The position numbers were made by a program, and so were the translations under genes. This document shows positions 13,180-25,030 of a stretch of DNA of 64,000 nt, piece after piece. Positions within the stretch are counted from its first letter, which is position 1; every line of letters begins with the position of its first letter. Origin of the DNA: Muricea muricata (taxonomy: Eukaryota > Cnidaria > Anthozoa > Malacalcyonacea > Plexauridae); NCBI GenBank assembly GCA_963855995.1, contig OY979717.1, positions 9,916,001 through 9,980,000 of the forward strand. The letters are read 5' to 3'. The notes below the pieces were generated by a model. The model did not search any database and was not told the DNA's origin. It saw only the letters and a program-made list of their open reading frames with translations.

Positions 13180-16100
13180 TTACTGATCAGCTATATATCC
13201 ACATGCACCATGATGGGCCTTGGTAACCTTGCCATTTGTCTCACATTTAGCAATGAGTAATTCACAATCATTGTTGTATGTAACACCATTTTACCCACAA
13301 ACCCGATCAACGTACATAAGTGCGACAGAGTTGTGGACACACACATGTTGGTTTGTTTGTTTTAGGATCAATTTCGCAAAATCTTCTTTTTGGGCATTTC
13401 AGATGCTTGCACGGATCTATGAAATAAATTTAAAAACAAATATTGCATTAAATATGATTGGGCTACGAAATAAAATTTTAGTATATGCTGGCACATTTTT
13501 CAAAAGAATCAACAAAGACTATGCTCTTATACAATAGTTTTAAAGACCATGGCAGCATATTTTATTGTAACAACCTGAGCTCATGGTATAACATATGTAT
13601 TATGCCTCCTACGTAATTTCATTGATATCTAATTAGTGACAGTAATTGCAGTATTGTGCAAACGTTACAGGAATCTTCTAAGAAAAGCGTCTTCTAAGAA
13701 AAGTTGTAGAGGTTCTCCCCATTCTTTTAAGTTGTTGAGGTTCCCCATTTTTCGATAGAAGACATTGGAAGTCACTTTTCTATATATCGCTATCATGAAA
13801 AATTGGTTGACAGTTGTGGTACTAATTATATGTCCAGCAGACCTGACCGTGAGTAAAAGGCCTGGAACTAGCTACCGAATAAAAATCAACTGATTTTGCT
13901 GTTTTTAATATCTTTTATTTTCCTTTACGAAACTTGTTGAAGCATTGTAATCAGGTTCAGTAAAGAAAATTATAAGTCCACCAGAAATTTGGAACCGAAG
14001 TAAATTATACTTAATGAAAAATTTGCTAGCTTATTTGCTTAGCTCAAAACATGGATTTCTATTTGACAACTAGTGCCAGTACTTTTCCGTGTTTTCAGAT
14101 CACCTAAGTGTATGCTCCATCACAATCTTTGACAAAACCTAATTAGTCAAATCCAGATTCATACAAGCAGATCCTGCTTGTGACGTCATTAAAGTTAACA
14201 TTGATAAAAAACAAGATGGCGCATATATGGCTGGCGTAATTTGTCCTTTGATATTTCTGTAACAAAGTGTGTTACCAAAATGTTAACAGCAGATGATAAA
14301 ATTAATTCAAAGATTCTTATCGATACGCCAAAAAGAAAATTAGATGTATTGGGCCAGTTGTATCAACTGCGTTTAGCTTAACTCTAAAACATGTATAACC
14401 TGAGAAGAACAATTATATATAAAGCTGAATATATATTCATCAAGCTCATAATTTCGGTGACGTATGACATGTTAAAGTGATCTCTAAATTTGACTTATCA
14501 GTGTAACATGTCTTAACTCATCAAGTCCCTTCAAATGCCTTTATACAATTGTTTTACTATCTGTCTTTGGAGAAAAATTTTGATCTTAAAGTGCCTATGA
14601 CACGAAAATTTTTATTGTTCTATTTGAAAGAGCATGAAAAAATAAGTGGATTGGCCGTTTACAGTAATACATTATCTCTTTTAGTTGCTGAGTTATTCAC
14701 AAAAATATGAAAAATATAAATTGCTGACTCAGCACAATTTGTGACGTCTTAGATGGATAAATATGTTTATTGAATACAAAACTTAGCATAGCTCAGTTAT
14801 TATTTAGTCAAACTCAATGGAGTTTTGAACACAAGTACTACATGATGAGGCGTATTGAAAAACGTTTCTTTTTTTGTTGCCAAGGCGACACTGTCGTTCC
14901 CAGGCCCTTTATATTGAATTTCTATAGCTGGAAATATTTATCCTTGTAGGCTTCATTTCGAGTCATTATCTGTTCCCTGAACTTCTGGCATGCATAGGTA
15001 TATTGGGCACACTACTGATTCTATGTTACCCTAATTAGTGTCTAGAGTACAGCTGTTTTACAAAATTTGTGGGAGGGGCCTGGGAATGACACTGTTACCT
15101 TGGCAACAAAAATAGAAATGTTTTTCAATGCGCCTCGTCGTGTAGTATCTGTGTCCAAATCTTCATTGAGTTTAACTTAATAACAACTGAGCTATGCTAA
15201 GTTTTGTATTTGATAAACATACTTATCCATCTAATGACGTCACAAATTGTGCTGAGTCAGCAATTCATATTATTCATATTTTTGTGAATAACTCAGCAAC
15301 TAAAAGAGATAGTGTATTACTTTACACGGCTAATCCGCTTATTTTTTCGTGCTCTTTCAAATAAAACAATAAAAATTTTCGTGTCATAAGCACTTTAAAG
15401 CATGCAACGTTTGTAAATGTGAAAGTCTGGAACTATAGTCGTAATAAGTGCATGTAATCTGTAATCTGTGCTCATTACTCATTGATATTGCCATAGTTAC
15501 GTCGTTCACAAATTAGAGTTTGTTGCTTTTGCAACTCATATACCTGTGGACAACTCATTGCTAATTGAGAAAGAAACTATGAATTATTATATAATCCAAA
15601 GTGTGACTATTATATAACATAGAATTAGAAATATTTAGCTATTGAGATCAGCCAGTCGCATCAGTTGCAACATGATTTATGAATACGTACTATAGCAGCG
15701 ACAAGTGGAGCAACCACGTGCGTCTTTCATTTGAACTCCAGGAACCAACATGGTTTACTACAATTAATCAGTGGACACTGTACAGGCACCTGCATGCTTG
15801 AGTAAACCTGTGCAAAAGATAAAAACCATATGTTTACAATTTTACATTGCCGAGTCAGGAAAACAGCTGAGGGCATAAAAGGGTACAACATTCTGTGATT
15901 TATATAACCTGCAGGGCCGCACAGAAATGTTTGGGCAAAATTTAACCTTTATAATAAAGGCGTGTGTTTTCATCTTCTAGTAGTGTATTATATATGATAA
16001 AGTCGGTAAACTACCATAATATTCAATAATTACATATCAAAAGAGACAGACTGAAAAAATTAAGCGTCTACTAGCAGCCCGGCCGCCGAAGTGTGTAGAA

Positions 16101-16523
16101 AAACGTGGTGCTGACTGAGACTTTTACACACATTTTGAGGTGTTAGCTATGTGAGTTTCCAGTATTACTTGATTTCTCAATTTAGCGAGCCGTTTGACAC
16201 AACAGTTGAGTTAATTCATGAATGGGCTTCTATACAATTTATGGGTATCATGACAGCGACTGTATATGATCGTGATTTCCATGTTTTCATTATTACTGAA
16301 TGACTTCGTCCCCCCCCCCGCTTATATTGGTTAGAAATGGATAAAAATGCATACCTTGCGCTCCACACCACATCATCTACAAAATAATGGAATAATAGAA
16401 CAATGTTAGACTAGCAGAGACGCAATAGCTGCCAGCAATTGCACAGGTTGAATACTGGAAAAATAAAACTGTGTACTTTACCGTTGTGAAAGCTAACACA
16501 CCGACAATCCACGATGAAGTCAT
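13180..16523 (-). pseudogene. third antistasin/Kazal inhibitor copy, disrupted
   Basis: The exons parallel the two neighbours. Signal exon 16523-16482 reads MTSSWIVGVLAFTT, close to MTSSRIIAVLVLANA. A 22-nt exon is at 16376-16355. The antistasin exon is 15807-15691 (CPLINCSKPC, then VPGVQMKDARGCSTCRC). The follistatin/Kazal exon is 13416-13180 (DPCKHLKCPKRRFC, then GVTYNNDCELLIAKC, then GACGY). The antistasin exon needs a one-base frame change after CSKPC. The last exon needs another near 13305 and has a TAA at 13291-13293 inside the VCG...NG core. Phase at the antistasin acceptor also does not close through the 22-nt exon. It is therefore a decayed duplicate. It has the most complete Kazal half after the intact copy, so the ancestor probably carried both domains. 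Confidence 0.68.
14590..15394. mobile_element. 805-bp foldback element with TTAA target duplication
   Basis: Almost the whole element is one inverted repeat. AGTGCCTATGACACG at the left mirrors CGTGTCATAAGCACT at the right. GTTGCTGAGTTATTCAC, GCTGACTCAGCACAATTTGT and GAGTTTTGAACACA-type blocks are mirrored inward, leaving a short loop near 14.99 kb. TTAA flanks both ends (14586-14589 and 15395-15398). TTAA duplication points to piggyBac or Kolobok machinery; the AGTGCC terminus does not settle which. It is non-coding and sits in an intron of the inhibitor pseudogene. Confidence 0.85.
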
Positions 16524-16623
16524 AATGATTTCTCCGTATACTACCTGGTTAGTTAACCTGACACAATACAGCAGGATTATAAAGAGATAGAGTATACCAC
16601 ACGCATTCAGTCAATTGCAAATT

Positions 16624-16825
16624 TCAAACGCGCATAATTAGGGTTATTATTAATTCTTGACCTGCAGCCAACCTCACCGGCGAGACACACCACTCAATGC
16701 TTCTCGCCAACGTTAGCTGGTGACCACAATATAGAACTGATAAAATATTGTTTTGTGTTTCACCCACAACATGGTCGACGTGCAAGTCAAGAATATCTTG
16801 TTGGAGTAAGAACTTCAAAGTACGC
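16624..16825 (-). repeat. dispersed repeat, copy 1 (related to 36.05-36.4 kb)
   Basis: The minus strand reads ATATTCTTGACTTGCACGTC, a CCATGTTGTGGGTGAA block and AATATTTTATCA, matching the plus strand at 36.20-36.35 kb. Translation of both copies is similar (VGETQNNILS against GGEAQKNILS), so the unit may have been coding. It is unclassified. Confidence 0.55.
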
Positions 16826-16829
16826 TATC

Positions 16830-17880
16830 GAAGTACGTACACTAGCTTACCACACCGTGCATGGGTAGGTGTGCCTTATAGCCTGCTACTCCCATTTCAT
16901 AATTCCACATTTAACAGTGCATGCAATAGTTAAACCTTGATAGCACAATTTTCAAGGAGGTAAAAGGAACAGATTAACAAAATATTGTCGACTGACAACA
17001 TTGAGCAATGTTTGCAGCAAAACATTGTTAGTCATTCCCTTTTTCAACAACCCTGAAGAGGTTGTTCATTAATTTTTTCCGTGTAATTGGATTCGAATCC
17101 TATGAACAGCAGACACGTAACTTCCGTGTTCCCCGCAAAAATTGAATTTGACTTCTTACCTTTCTTCGGTTATGAATTCTAATACGGTTTCCCTGTCCAA
17201 CATATTTTGTGTGAGCTGCTTTTATATAAGAAACTCTTCATCTCAGCTCAGATTTCTATTTCCCCTATTGACGTATTTCCCACGCAAATGTCATAACAAC
17301 AATGCCGAAGTGTGTTCAAGATGTGAACGCAAATGCCATTTTTGATGTCAATAGGGTTCAAGAACGTATCAGCATGTTTTATTTAATGATGAAGGATTAA
17401 GCGCTTGCGTTTTGCCATATCATTGTCCTTACTACAACAACACCTTGTAATTATACCTTGGATTATTTTAAAATGACGTCGATCGACGCGTCGGACATCA
17501 ATGGACAATTTCAAACAGTCCTCAAACTGCAAGGGAATGCTCGTGCACTATTAATACGCCGATTGGCAATTTTTGTGACACATACCATAACACAAGAAAC
17601 ATAATCATGAACTAACTTTATTCTAACCTTATCAGGCACTGTATGCAGAATCAACCTGATATGGCTTTAAGTTGGTCATATTATCTACATGAAATATTCA
17701 TCGTGCAGGATGCTAGGAGGATACTAAATACGGGTCTTTAATAACCCAATAGCTGTTGTAACCGTTGTAATGATTTAATATCTACTTCCTACATTGTCTT
17801 CCCAAAACAATCAGCTATGCATGGTAGTGCTACCAGTGTCTGCATGGCATATGCAAGATTCAATAAACGGCCTATAATAT
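16830..17880. other. 3' flank of reticulon, no gene recognised
   Basis: AT-rich intergenic DNA between the repeat and the reticulon stop. The short open frames here look random. Confidence 0.4.
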
Positions 17881-17924
17881 AAAGATGTCATAAACTACCT
17901 CAACACGTAGTTTATGACATCTTT
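17881..17924. repeat. perfect 18-bp hairpin over the reticulon stop codon
   Basis: Arms AAAGATGTCATAAACTAC and GTAGTTTATGACATCTTT are exact inverses around the 8-nt loop CTCAACAC. On the minus strand the 5' arm contains the last codons and the stop TAA (17914-17912) of reticulon. Confidence 0.9.
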
Positions 17925-20900
17925 TCTTTTTCATCATCGTCATGAACAAGCTTGTCAAACGTCGGCGAATTTTCTTGCGAAGCTGGACTTATCTCTTCAA
18001 CTTTTTTAGACTCCTTCAATTCTTTTGGTTTCTTTGAAGAAGATGATTTACTTTTTGACGGAATGTTGGACAAAACTCTAAAAATGAAATATGCGCGTTG
18101 AATTTATCAACAAAAACGTTTTTCCTGTACGTGCAATCTATATTCAAATAAAAATGAAACTAATAAGGCAAATAATACATAACAAAGAAAACCGAGCAAG
18201 AAAACCCGGTAAATTCCCAATCATTCAGGGTGCCATTTCGGCATCTGACATAGTCGTACAATAGTTGTATCGTCTGTTGGTTCGGTTACTATCTCAGTCT
18301 ATAGCGATATACACAAAAGGAACATTACATGCGAATACATGGGCGAAGATAATGATTATCATGATGAACTTTTATTAATCACAACAACATGCATTATCAG
18401 ATATAAAGCTGGTCTACAATCCACATGTGAGTTAATTCAATATGTTTTTGTGGTTTTTCTTGTGGTAAAAACACTCGAAAATATGGGTCAAAAAGTCGTT
18501 AACGTTCAGATAAACCACTTCAAAACGGGCATCTGAACTCATCCGAAGAGACAGTCTGCTATGATTAACAGTTAATCTACATACATGCACATACCCAGTT
18601 TGTTGTATAGATTATATTTTCAATATTTTCATGATGTAACCTTGGTTTAGTATTCAATATTGTAGAATATACCCAAAAATAACATAACGAGAAAGTATTG
18701 TTCATACCTTGCCTTCACGTCTTCAAACATTTGAGATACTTTTTCTATTAATTTCTCAATTTCGTGCTGTATAAACAGTTCAAAAGCATTATTATATTGG
18801 CAGACAGTTTTTAACGTTAAAGAATTTGTTAATATTATTGAAACGGTTTGGAGGTACCATGGAGCGTGAAAATACAGTGACTACTCACTACTTTTAAATC
18901 AGTGACTACATTTTTTCTTACCGCATTGCATTCTGGTAAAATGTACATTTGCGATCAGACTTTTTTGCTACGGTCAATTTTTTGTAAGAAAACAGAATTT
19001 TCGCAGTTGCCGTTATAGAATTTTCTAAAAATTAAACATTGCTAGTCTAAAGTGGGGGGTAAACAACTGTGTTTTTTTACTTAATGCGCAGCAGTCAGCA
19101 TAATACATCATTTTAGTGAATTTCATGCGGGTGTTGTCATGATAGCAGTGCACAATTGGACACCAAAACTGTCATAATTTGAAAGACGAAATGTTATATG
19201 ATATATGAAAAATTCAACACGAGCTGTTGAAAGTGCGAAAAGTAAGGATGTCAAGCATGCTAGTTACAGCCTACAGATATTTTTTAGCTGATTGTAATTG
19301 ACTGTGTTTATCTAGATACTAATCTAGCTATACACTTACTCTGTACATGTCGTAAAACTTCGGAACAGTGAAAGCCGTAATGAGACCTATAATAACCGAG
19401 GGTACACTGAATCAAAATAGTGTACAAGTTTTAAGGAGAGCTAAGTATATATATTATATATATAGACTAATAGTTTCTGAAATATATATAGAAATTTGAT
19501 ATAGCTTTTAAAAATTCAAATATAAACATGCAAGTGCATGGGCAATTAAGGATACGCAGTGGTAGAAAAAAGTTTGTAAAAAAATTATACAGAAGCTACT
19601 ACATACAATTCAGAATAAAACTATATTCAACAACCTTATAGTGTGTTGCTAACCATCATAGTAATAATGACCAAGACTTTCTATAATATTTAATTTTTTG
19701 TATCCATTTTGTAATATGGATAGACCGCATCTCTCAAACTTACAAAGATACATCAGTGTAATTCCGCTAAACCAATCACCAAGATAAGACACAACATGAA
19801 CTATCGCCAGCACCTGTTTAATTGAGAAAATATATACAATGGTATTGTATAATAGTATTGTATAATAAATAGTATTAATATTAATTATATCATTGGTTTT
19901 TCTTCAGTGTTCCCGAGAAAACAAAATACGTACGATATTACCAGACGACAGAAGTGGATTTAACGGCCTTTTTTAAGGGCAGCCATGCACGATAAAATTT
20001 AGAAGCTCATACATGGTTCGTAACGCTTTAATTATTACATCTTACTCATTCAATTTCTAAATCACATCAATCGTTCTACAACCAGAACTTACATATAACT
20101 CAGATGAGTTGTACAGGAGTTGTAAAATGGTAGTGACACCACCACCATATTTATTCATGATTTTTACCCAATGCATGTGTCTTGGTGCTATGAACACAGG
20201 TGAAGTAGATGGATGTTTGTTGTATTATTCCACGGAGGAGTCGAACCTACAACTGACTTAGCTTAATGCTAGGCCAACAGAGCTACCTGGTTATAGGGCG
20301 GTTCAAGCCTGTGAGATTTCGAAATTGAGTCCAATATTCCTTCCACCACGGGCAGGTCACTTTTTTACCAGTTTCACATTCGCAGCCCATGCAGTTTCAG
20401 ATTGAATCTGGAGCCAGATGCACAATGTTCGGGTTCGGATAGCTTTAATTAATTCCCTGAAGGCTTTCCCTATCTTAACATCATGCTCATCAACGTAAAG
20501 CCCATCAACATAATCCTGTAGTCGCGATTTACGCGTCTAGCCCATCCTGGCATGTGTCTGAGATCATGTGACCAGGTAAAATGATTTTGGCGGTGCTACT
20601 GCGCATGTGCAGATCGCTATTCAAAAATTTAGAAGGTTTTAATTGCAAAGACCTCTCTCTGAAAGCTTGTCACTGCATGGTGAAATATGCCAATGATAGA
20701 CTCAGGGCCTGTTCATATGGGCAGAAGTTATCTCGGTTCCCGAGAAAACATTTCGACAATTTCAAGCGAGATCTCGCCTTCTTACGAAAATAGTATGAAA
20801 CGTTACCTTGCGTTCATATGAGACGAAAAGTTTTCCCGTTAACCGAGATCTCGCTTGATGACCGGCGAGATCTCGGTGACCGAGATAATTTTTATCCCAT

Positions 20901-23517
20901 ATGAACACAACTTTCCCGCTTATAGGGCCTGTTAATATGGGAAGAAGTTTTCCCGGCTAGCGAGAAAACATTTCGACAAGTTTACAAGCGAGATCTCACC
21001 TTCTTACGAAAATAGTATGAAAAGTTACCTTGCGTTCATATGAGACTAAAAGTTTTCCCGTTAACCGAGATCTCGCTTGATGACAGGCGAGATCTCGGTG
21101 ACCGAGATAATTTTTATCCCATATGAACACAACTTTCCCGCTTAGCGGGAAAACTTTCTGTTTACACTTTACAAAATCTACACCACCGCGGGAAACTTTA
21201 CCCAGTAAGCGGGAAAACATTTCTCCATATGAACAGAACAACATTATTTGACCCGTCGAAATGTTTTCTCGGGAACCGAGATAACTTCTGCCCATATGAA
21301 CAGGCCCTTATTTACCTTTAGAGTGTCAACTACATCCTCAACAAGCAATATTCGACGGCATTCGTGTAATATGGTTTTCACAAATTTAGGCAAAGTCTAA
21401 AAAAAAGTGTATCACTCTAAAAACCCCCATAAAGATCATGATTGTTTTGTCGAAATATACTGAATAATTTGTTAGCAACAACTATACCCTATTAGGGGGT
21501 ATTTTTTGCTCAATCATAAGGGACTGAATGATATTTGTTTGCATGAATCCGGATTTAGTTTTACATATTTATTCCGGATTGTGTTCATTCCATTTTTATT
21601 CCGGATTCAACACTCGATCCAGAAGGAAATGTTCTTCCGAAGTCATGTAAACGTGGATTGAGACGACACTCTGGAATTACACTCGGAATGAAATTGATGT
21701 TTTTATGCCCAAAATTAAGATTGTTCGAAAAATGAGGAGTTTCATTCACGTACTTGAATGTATAAGTGCTAAAGTCGTCGTAAAAATAAGAGAGTCATTG
21801 CATGAGTCTGAAACGAGTTCCAATCCGTATTGAGGTTTTTTATTTACCACAATGTCCTAATCCTCAATTCAATCTTTCATGTAAACACGGATTGATTTTG
21901 AAGTGTCATTCGGACACTTTAAATTCAATCCGCCGTATTTACCTGAAAGATTCAAGTAACCCCACCCCCCTTAAGAGGGTTTTTGATTCGCGAAACAATG
22001 CCACACAAAAGACCGAAATGACTTCGGGTGATTAATATTTTTAAAACATTAATTAAACAATTCCAAAATCTTTATATTATCCAATCAAACTATTTCAATA
22101 TCTTTATGTTATCAAATCAAACTATTTCAATATCTTTATGTTATCTACCATAATCAAGAATCTACTTCTCATTTCCAAGCAAGACGGAACATGCGTGCAT
22201 GCATTTATGTATACAGATTACTTTCAAAACAACTGATAATATGAAGAGCATGTATAAAAATGGTTGAAAAATGAGTGAAAAGGCACTTTCAAGATATGAA
22301 TTGCAATATGTTTTGCATTAATTTGTCTGATTTATATGAAAGTGTGCATGTACAATTCAATTACTGTGCTAATATGTATTACTACCAATACCTTGCCTCA
22401 GTCGAGACATGGTATGTACGTTTTACGTCACTCTGTTTGGCATTTCTAGGTTTGGCAGTGCATTCTTCATACAAGTGAGACAATGATTGTACTGATATAC
22501 CTACCGTGCCTATTAAAGCGTCAATATCTAATTCCAGCGCCTCTCTATATAAAAAGCAATTATATTAATAACAACATTATTAAAAACCTAGCCTGTACAT
22601 GACATGAATTCTACCCCCCCCCCCCTATCCCAAATGTAACAGCCCAATATTTAAGACAATTTAAAGCCACATAGGATTCAGAATGTCTCATCTAGCTATC
22701 AGTACATTTAATTGCTGAGTGGTGTCAGCAGTTTGATCCAGTCGGTTTTTCCCATCTATTATTTTCCGCAGGTTGATAATAATTTTGAGTGGCGGTATTA
22801 CTATATTACTATTAGTATTGGTGAAAAATGTATTACTAATAGGAAAAATAGAATTTTTAATTTTTTTAAACCATAAGCTAAACCCTAGGTAGCCAAATAA
22901 CTGATAGTAAAATAAGTTTGGTTCAATAAATTTCAATATGTTTTTAAGCTAGATTTCATGATGATTATTACTCAGTCTCTCACTGTATTGAAAGGTACGC
23001 TTTTTTACAGGCTTATTGACAAGAACTTTTAAGTAATCGTAATGTTGAGTGTTAATTAAGTATCAACAATTAAGTATGTTACCAAAAAAATTAACAACGG
23101 ATGTCACAATTACTTCAAAGGCTTTTATCAATAAGCCGATAAAAAGTATATATTGCTATTTTCCTTTAAAATATGAAGAAGAATAATGAGCACTAATCAC
23201 TAACTATAAGCATATAAATACGCAATCATATGTATATCCATCATTTATTATTGGGCTACCTAGGGCTAAACCAGCTACTTTTTGACGCTAAAAGTGTCTT
23301 ACTTGAATGGATGTTCACATTCTGTCTTTTTTACGGCTGCTTTGAGACTGACGATCAGGCGAAACAACAACGTAGGTAGCAATGATATTTTGAGTAGATA
23401 TGTAACTACAGTGACTACGCTGAAGTGATGAAAACTGTAGAGTAACATCAAACAAGCAACAAAAATAGGACCAGTGATCTTCGGGTCTCGCCAGTACAAT
23501 ATATCAATGAACGACAT
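17912..23517 (-). CDS. reticulon-family ER membrane-shaping protein
   Basis: Seven coding exons: 23517-23303, 22544-22505, 21396-21316, 19813-19744, 19386-19340, 18766-18708 and 18077-17912. They total 678 nt (225 residues) with all phases closing. The reticulon homology domain begins almost at the start: MSFIDILYWRDPKITGPIF, then a long hydrophobic hairpin (about residues 15-52), KKTECEHPFK, and HECRRILLVEDVVDTLK. A second hairpin follows (about 113-145, with YLGDWFSGITLMYL), then TVPKFYDMYRHEIEKLIEKV. This matches the vertebrate order LIYWRD ... HPFR ... LRRLFLVEDLVDSLK ... VP.(I/V)YE. The loop between hairpins is shorter than in vertebrate RTNs. Unlike the vertebrate C-terminal KK tail, it ends in a Lys/Ser/Glu-rich extension (residues 172-225). 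Reticulons insert as wedges to curve ER tubules. The ATG at 23517 has a good context (AAGAACATG); an upstream coding exon cannot be excluded. Confidence 0.9.
18918..18980. repeat. half copy of the 28.6-kb foldback element
   Basis: GCATTGCATTCTGGTAAAAT followed by CTTTTTTGCTACGGTCAATT resembles the right arm of the element at 28566-28761. It lies in a reticulon intron. Confidence 0.4.
20228..20300 (-). repeat. tRNA-derived SINE head or tRNA relic
   Basis: The minus strand has an A box TAGCTCTGTTGG (20285-20274) and a B box GGTTCGACTC (20247-20238) at normal tRNA spacing. The acceptor stem and T arm (GTAGG against CCTCC) do not pair properly, so this is not a functional tRNA gene. A SINE head in a reticulon intron is the most likely reading. 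Confidence 0.5.
20704..21308. mobile_element. foldback element with internal duplication, adjacent to a splice donor
   Basis: The ends AGGGCCTGTTCATATGGGCA and TGCCCATATGAACAGGCCCT are exact inverses. A second, diverged head starts near 20923 (AGGGCCTGTTAATATGGG). Long arms are rich in CGAGATCTCG and TTTTCCCG motifs. Its right end lies 8 bp from reticulon exon 3, just beyond the splice donor. Confidence 0.85.
22056..22146. repeat. short tandem repeat, unit ~34 bp
   Basis: Two to three copies of a unit containing AATCAAACTATTTCAATATC, in a reticulon intron. Confidence 0.6.
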
Positions 23518-25030
23518 GTTCTTGGATGACTATAGGAAGCCAAATAAGATACACCAATATTAAGAACACGAATACAACTATCTATATATACATGCAGTTC
23601 AAGTCTACTCGCATGAAGGAGAGATTACTGAAAAATTTAGAATCATTCATCGCATGTTTACCCCCCCCCCCCCCAACGGCTTAAAATGTCTATAATTTTT
23701 GGCATATAGTCCGTAAACTATAGACTATAGTAAAATGATTCCGTCATTTAACAGTCACTCTTTTCGGTCGGTATTCGTCTCTCCCTTAACTATCAATCAA
23801 TCAATATACAAATTTGCAACCAATTACGCGAAAGTAATTGCTAGAAATTGAGCGCGATTTCGAATTTAAGTTTTCCTCCAAAAAAATATTGGTTCCCCAT
23901 TTCTTCCAACATGTTTGTGTTCCTTTCGAAGACAATTTAAGCAAAAGAATTGCCTTGAACTCTAGCACCACAAAAGCACACAGTGATAAAAACAAGTATA
24001 TTCATGCGATTACTCAGTCAAACTTTGATACCGTATACATACATGTATGCTTTGCAACAAAAGCGAAAATCGTATGCAATTTATTGGTGCGTTTAGTCGA
24101 TTTTTGTACTCTTGGTCGAGAACGACATCGATCAGTTTAAGTCGAATCTGCCTTTAAAAAATCTGCCTTTCCCTCCAAAATGATTTCAGCTAAAACTTGA
24201 TCTTGATATTTATGTCTCATTGACTCATTTGTTAGCCTAGTCGAATGTAAATTTCGCAATCTATGTTTATACGAGTTTTAAAACTACCGCATAAATCGCA
24301 CAATTTCCACATGTCCACGCCATTGACATAAATACATCGCTTTTGAGCAAATATTTTTGCCAATCGTCTACGCAAGTTATCACGCGCATGCGCAGCAAGC
24401 TGCGCTTAACAATAAAAATGAAATTTAGTAAACCACTGACCAAAATTCATAAAGAACGAGATATGAATTTGTAACTATTATATTGCTTCGAAATAACCAC
24501 TGGACGGATTGGGTACTGACAACGTTCGGGTTAAATGCTGACATAAACTGGGCAAAAAAACGCCTCTAAGAATTCAGCAACAAAAACAAACATTTTTTTG
24601 AAGATTGAAGTGCTATAGCAAACATTGTAAAGAAAATCACGAGAGTGCATAAACTCAATAAAAAAGCGCATCGTTTATATATTTATGGTTCGTTTATGTA
24701 TTTATGGTTTTATTACGGTTCAGAATGTCACCTCTTTCAAGGATACTATTGTAAAGACTCACAAATTATTAATACATTTTGCTTTGCATATACAGAGTTT
24801 CTTCATCTGATGAGATGAGTGACCCGATTGACTGCCTGCTAGATAAGTGTAATTCATTTTACTGCATATATATTAGAGTTTTTTTTAAATAAATTTAAGT
24901 TTACATTGATACATGTTAATTGTGTATACATATTGACATTTTTGTTAAATTCGTATACCGCCATATGAATTATCATATGCAAAAATAAAAACTAAATTTG
25001 CATTCAAATTTGTTGAATAATTTATACCTT
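23518..25030. other. upstream flank of reticulon
   Basis: Contains a 15-nt C tract near 23660, and at 24.40-24.48 kb a partial copy of the foldback end also at 63.65-63.91 kb. No gene recognised. The reticulon promoter should be here but has no visible TATA box. Confidence 0.4.

Noticed and set aside
20228-20300. Functional tRNA gene
   Set aside because: A and B boxes are present but the stems do not pair.
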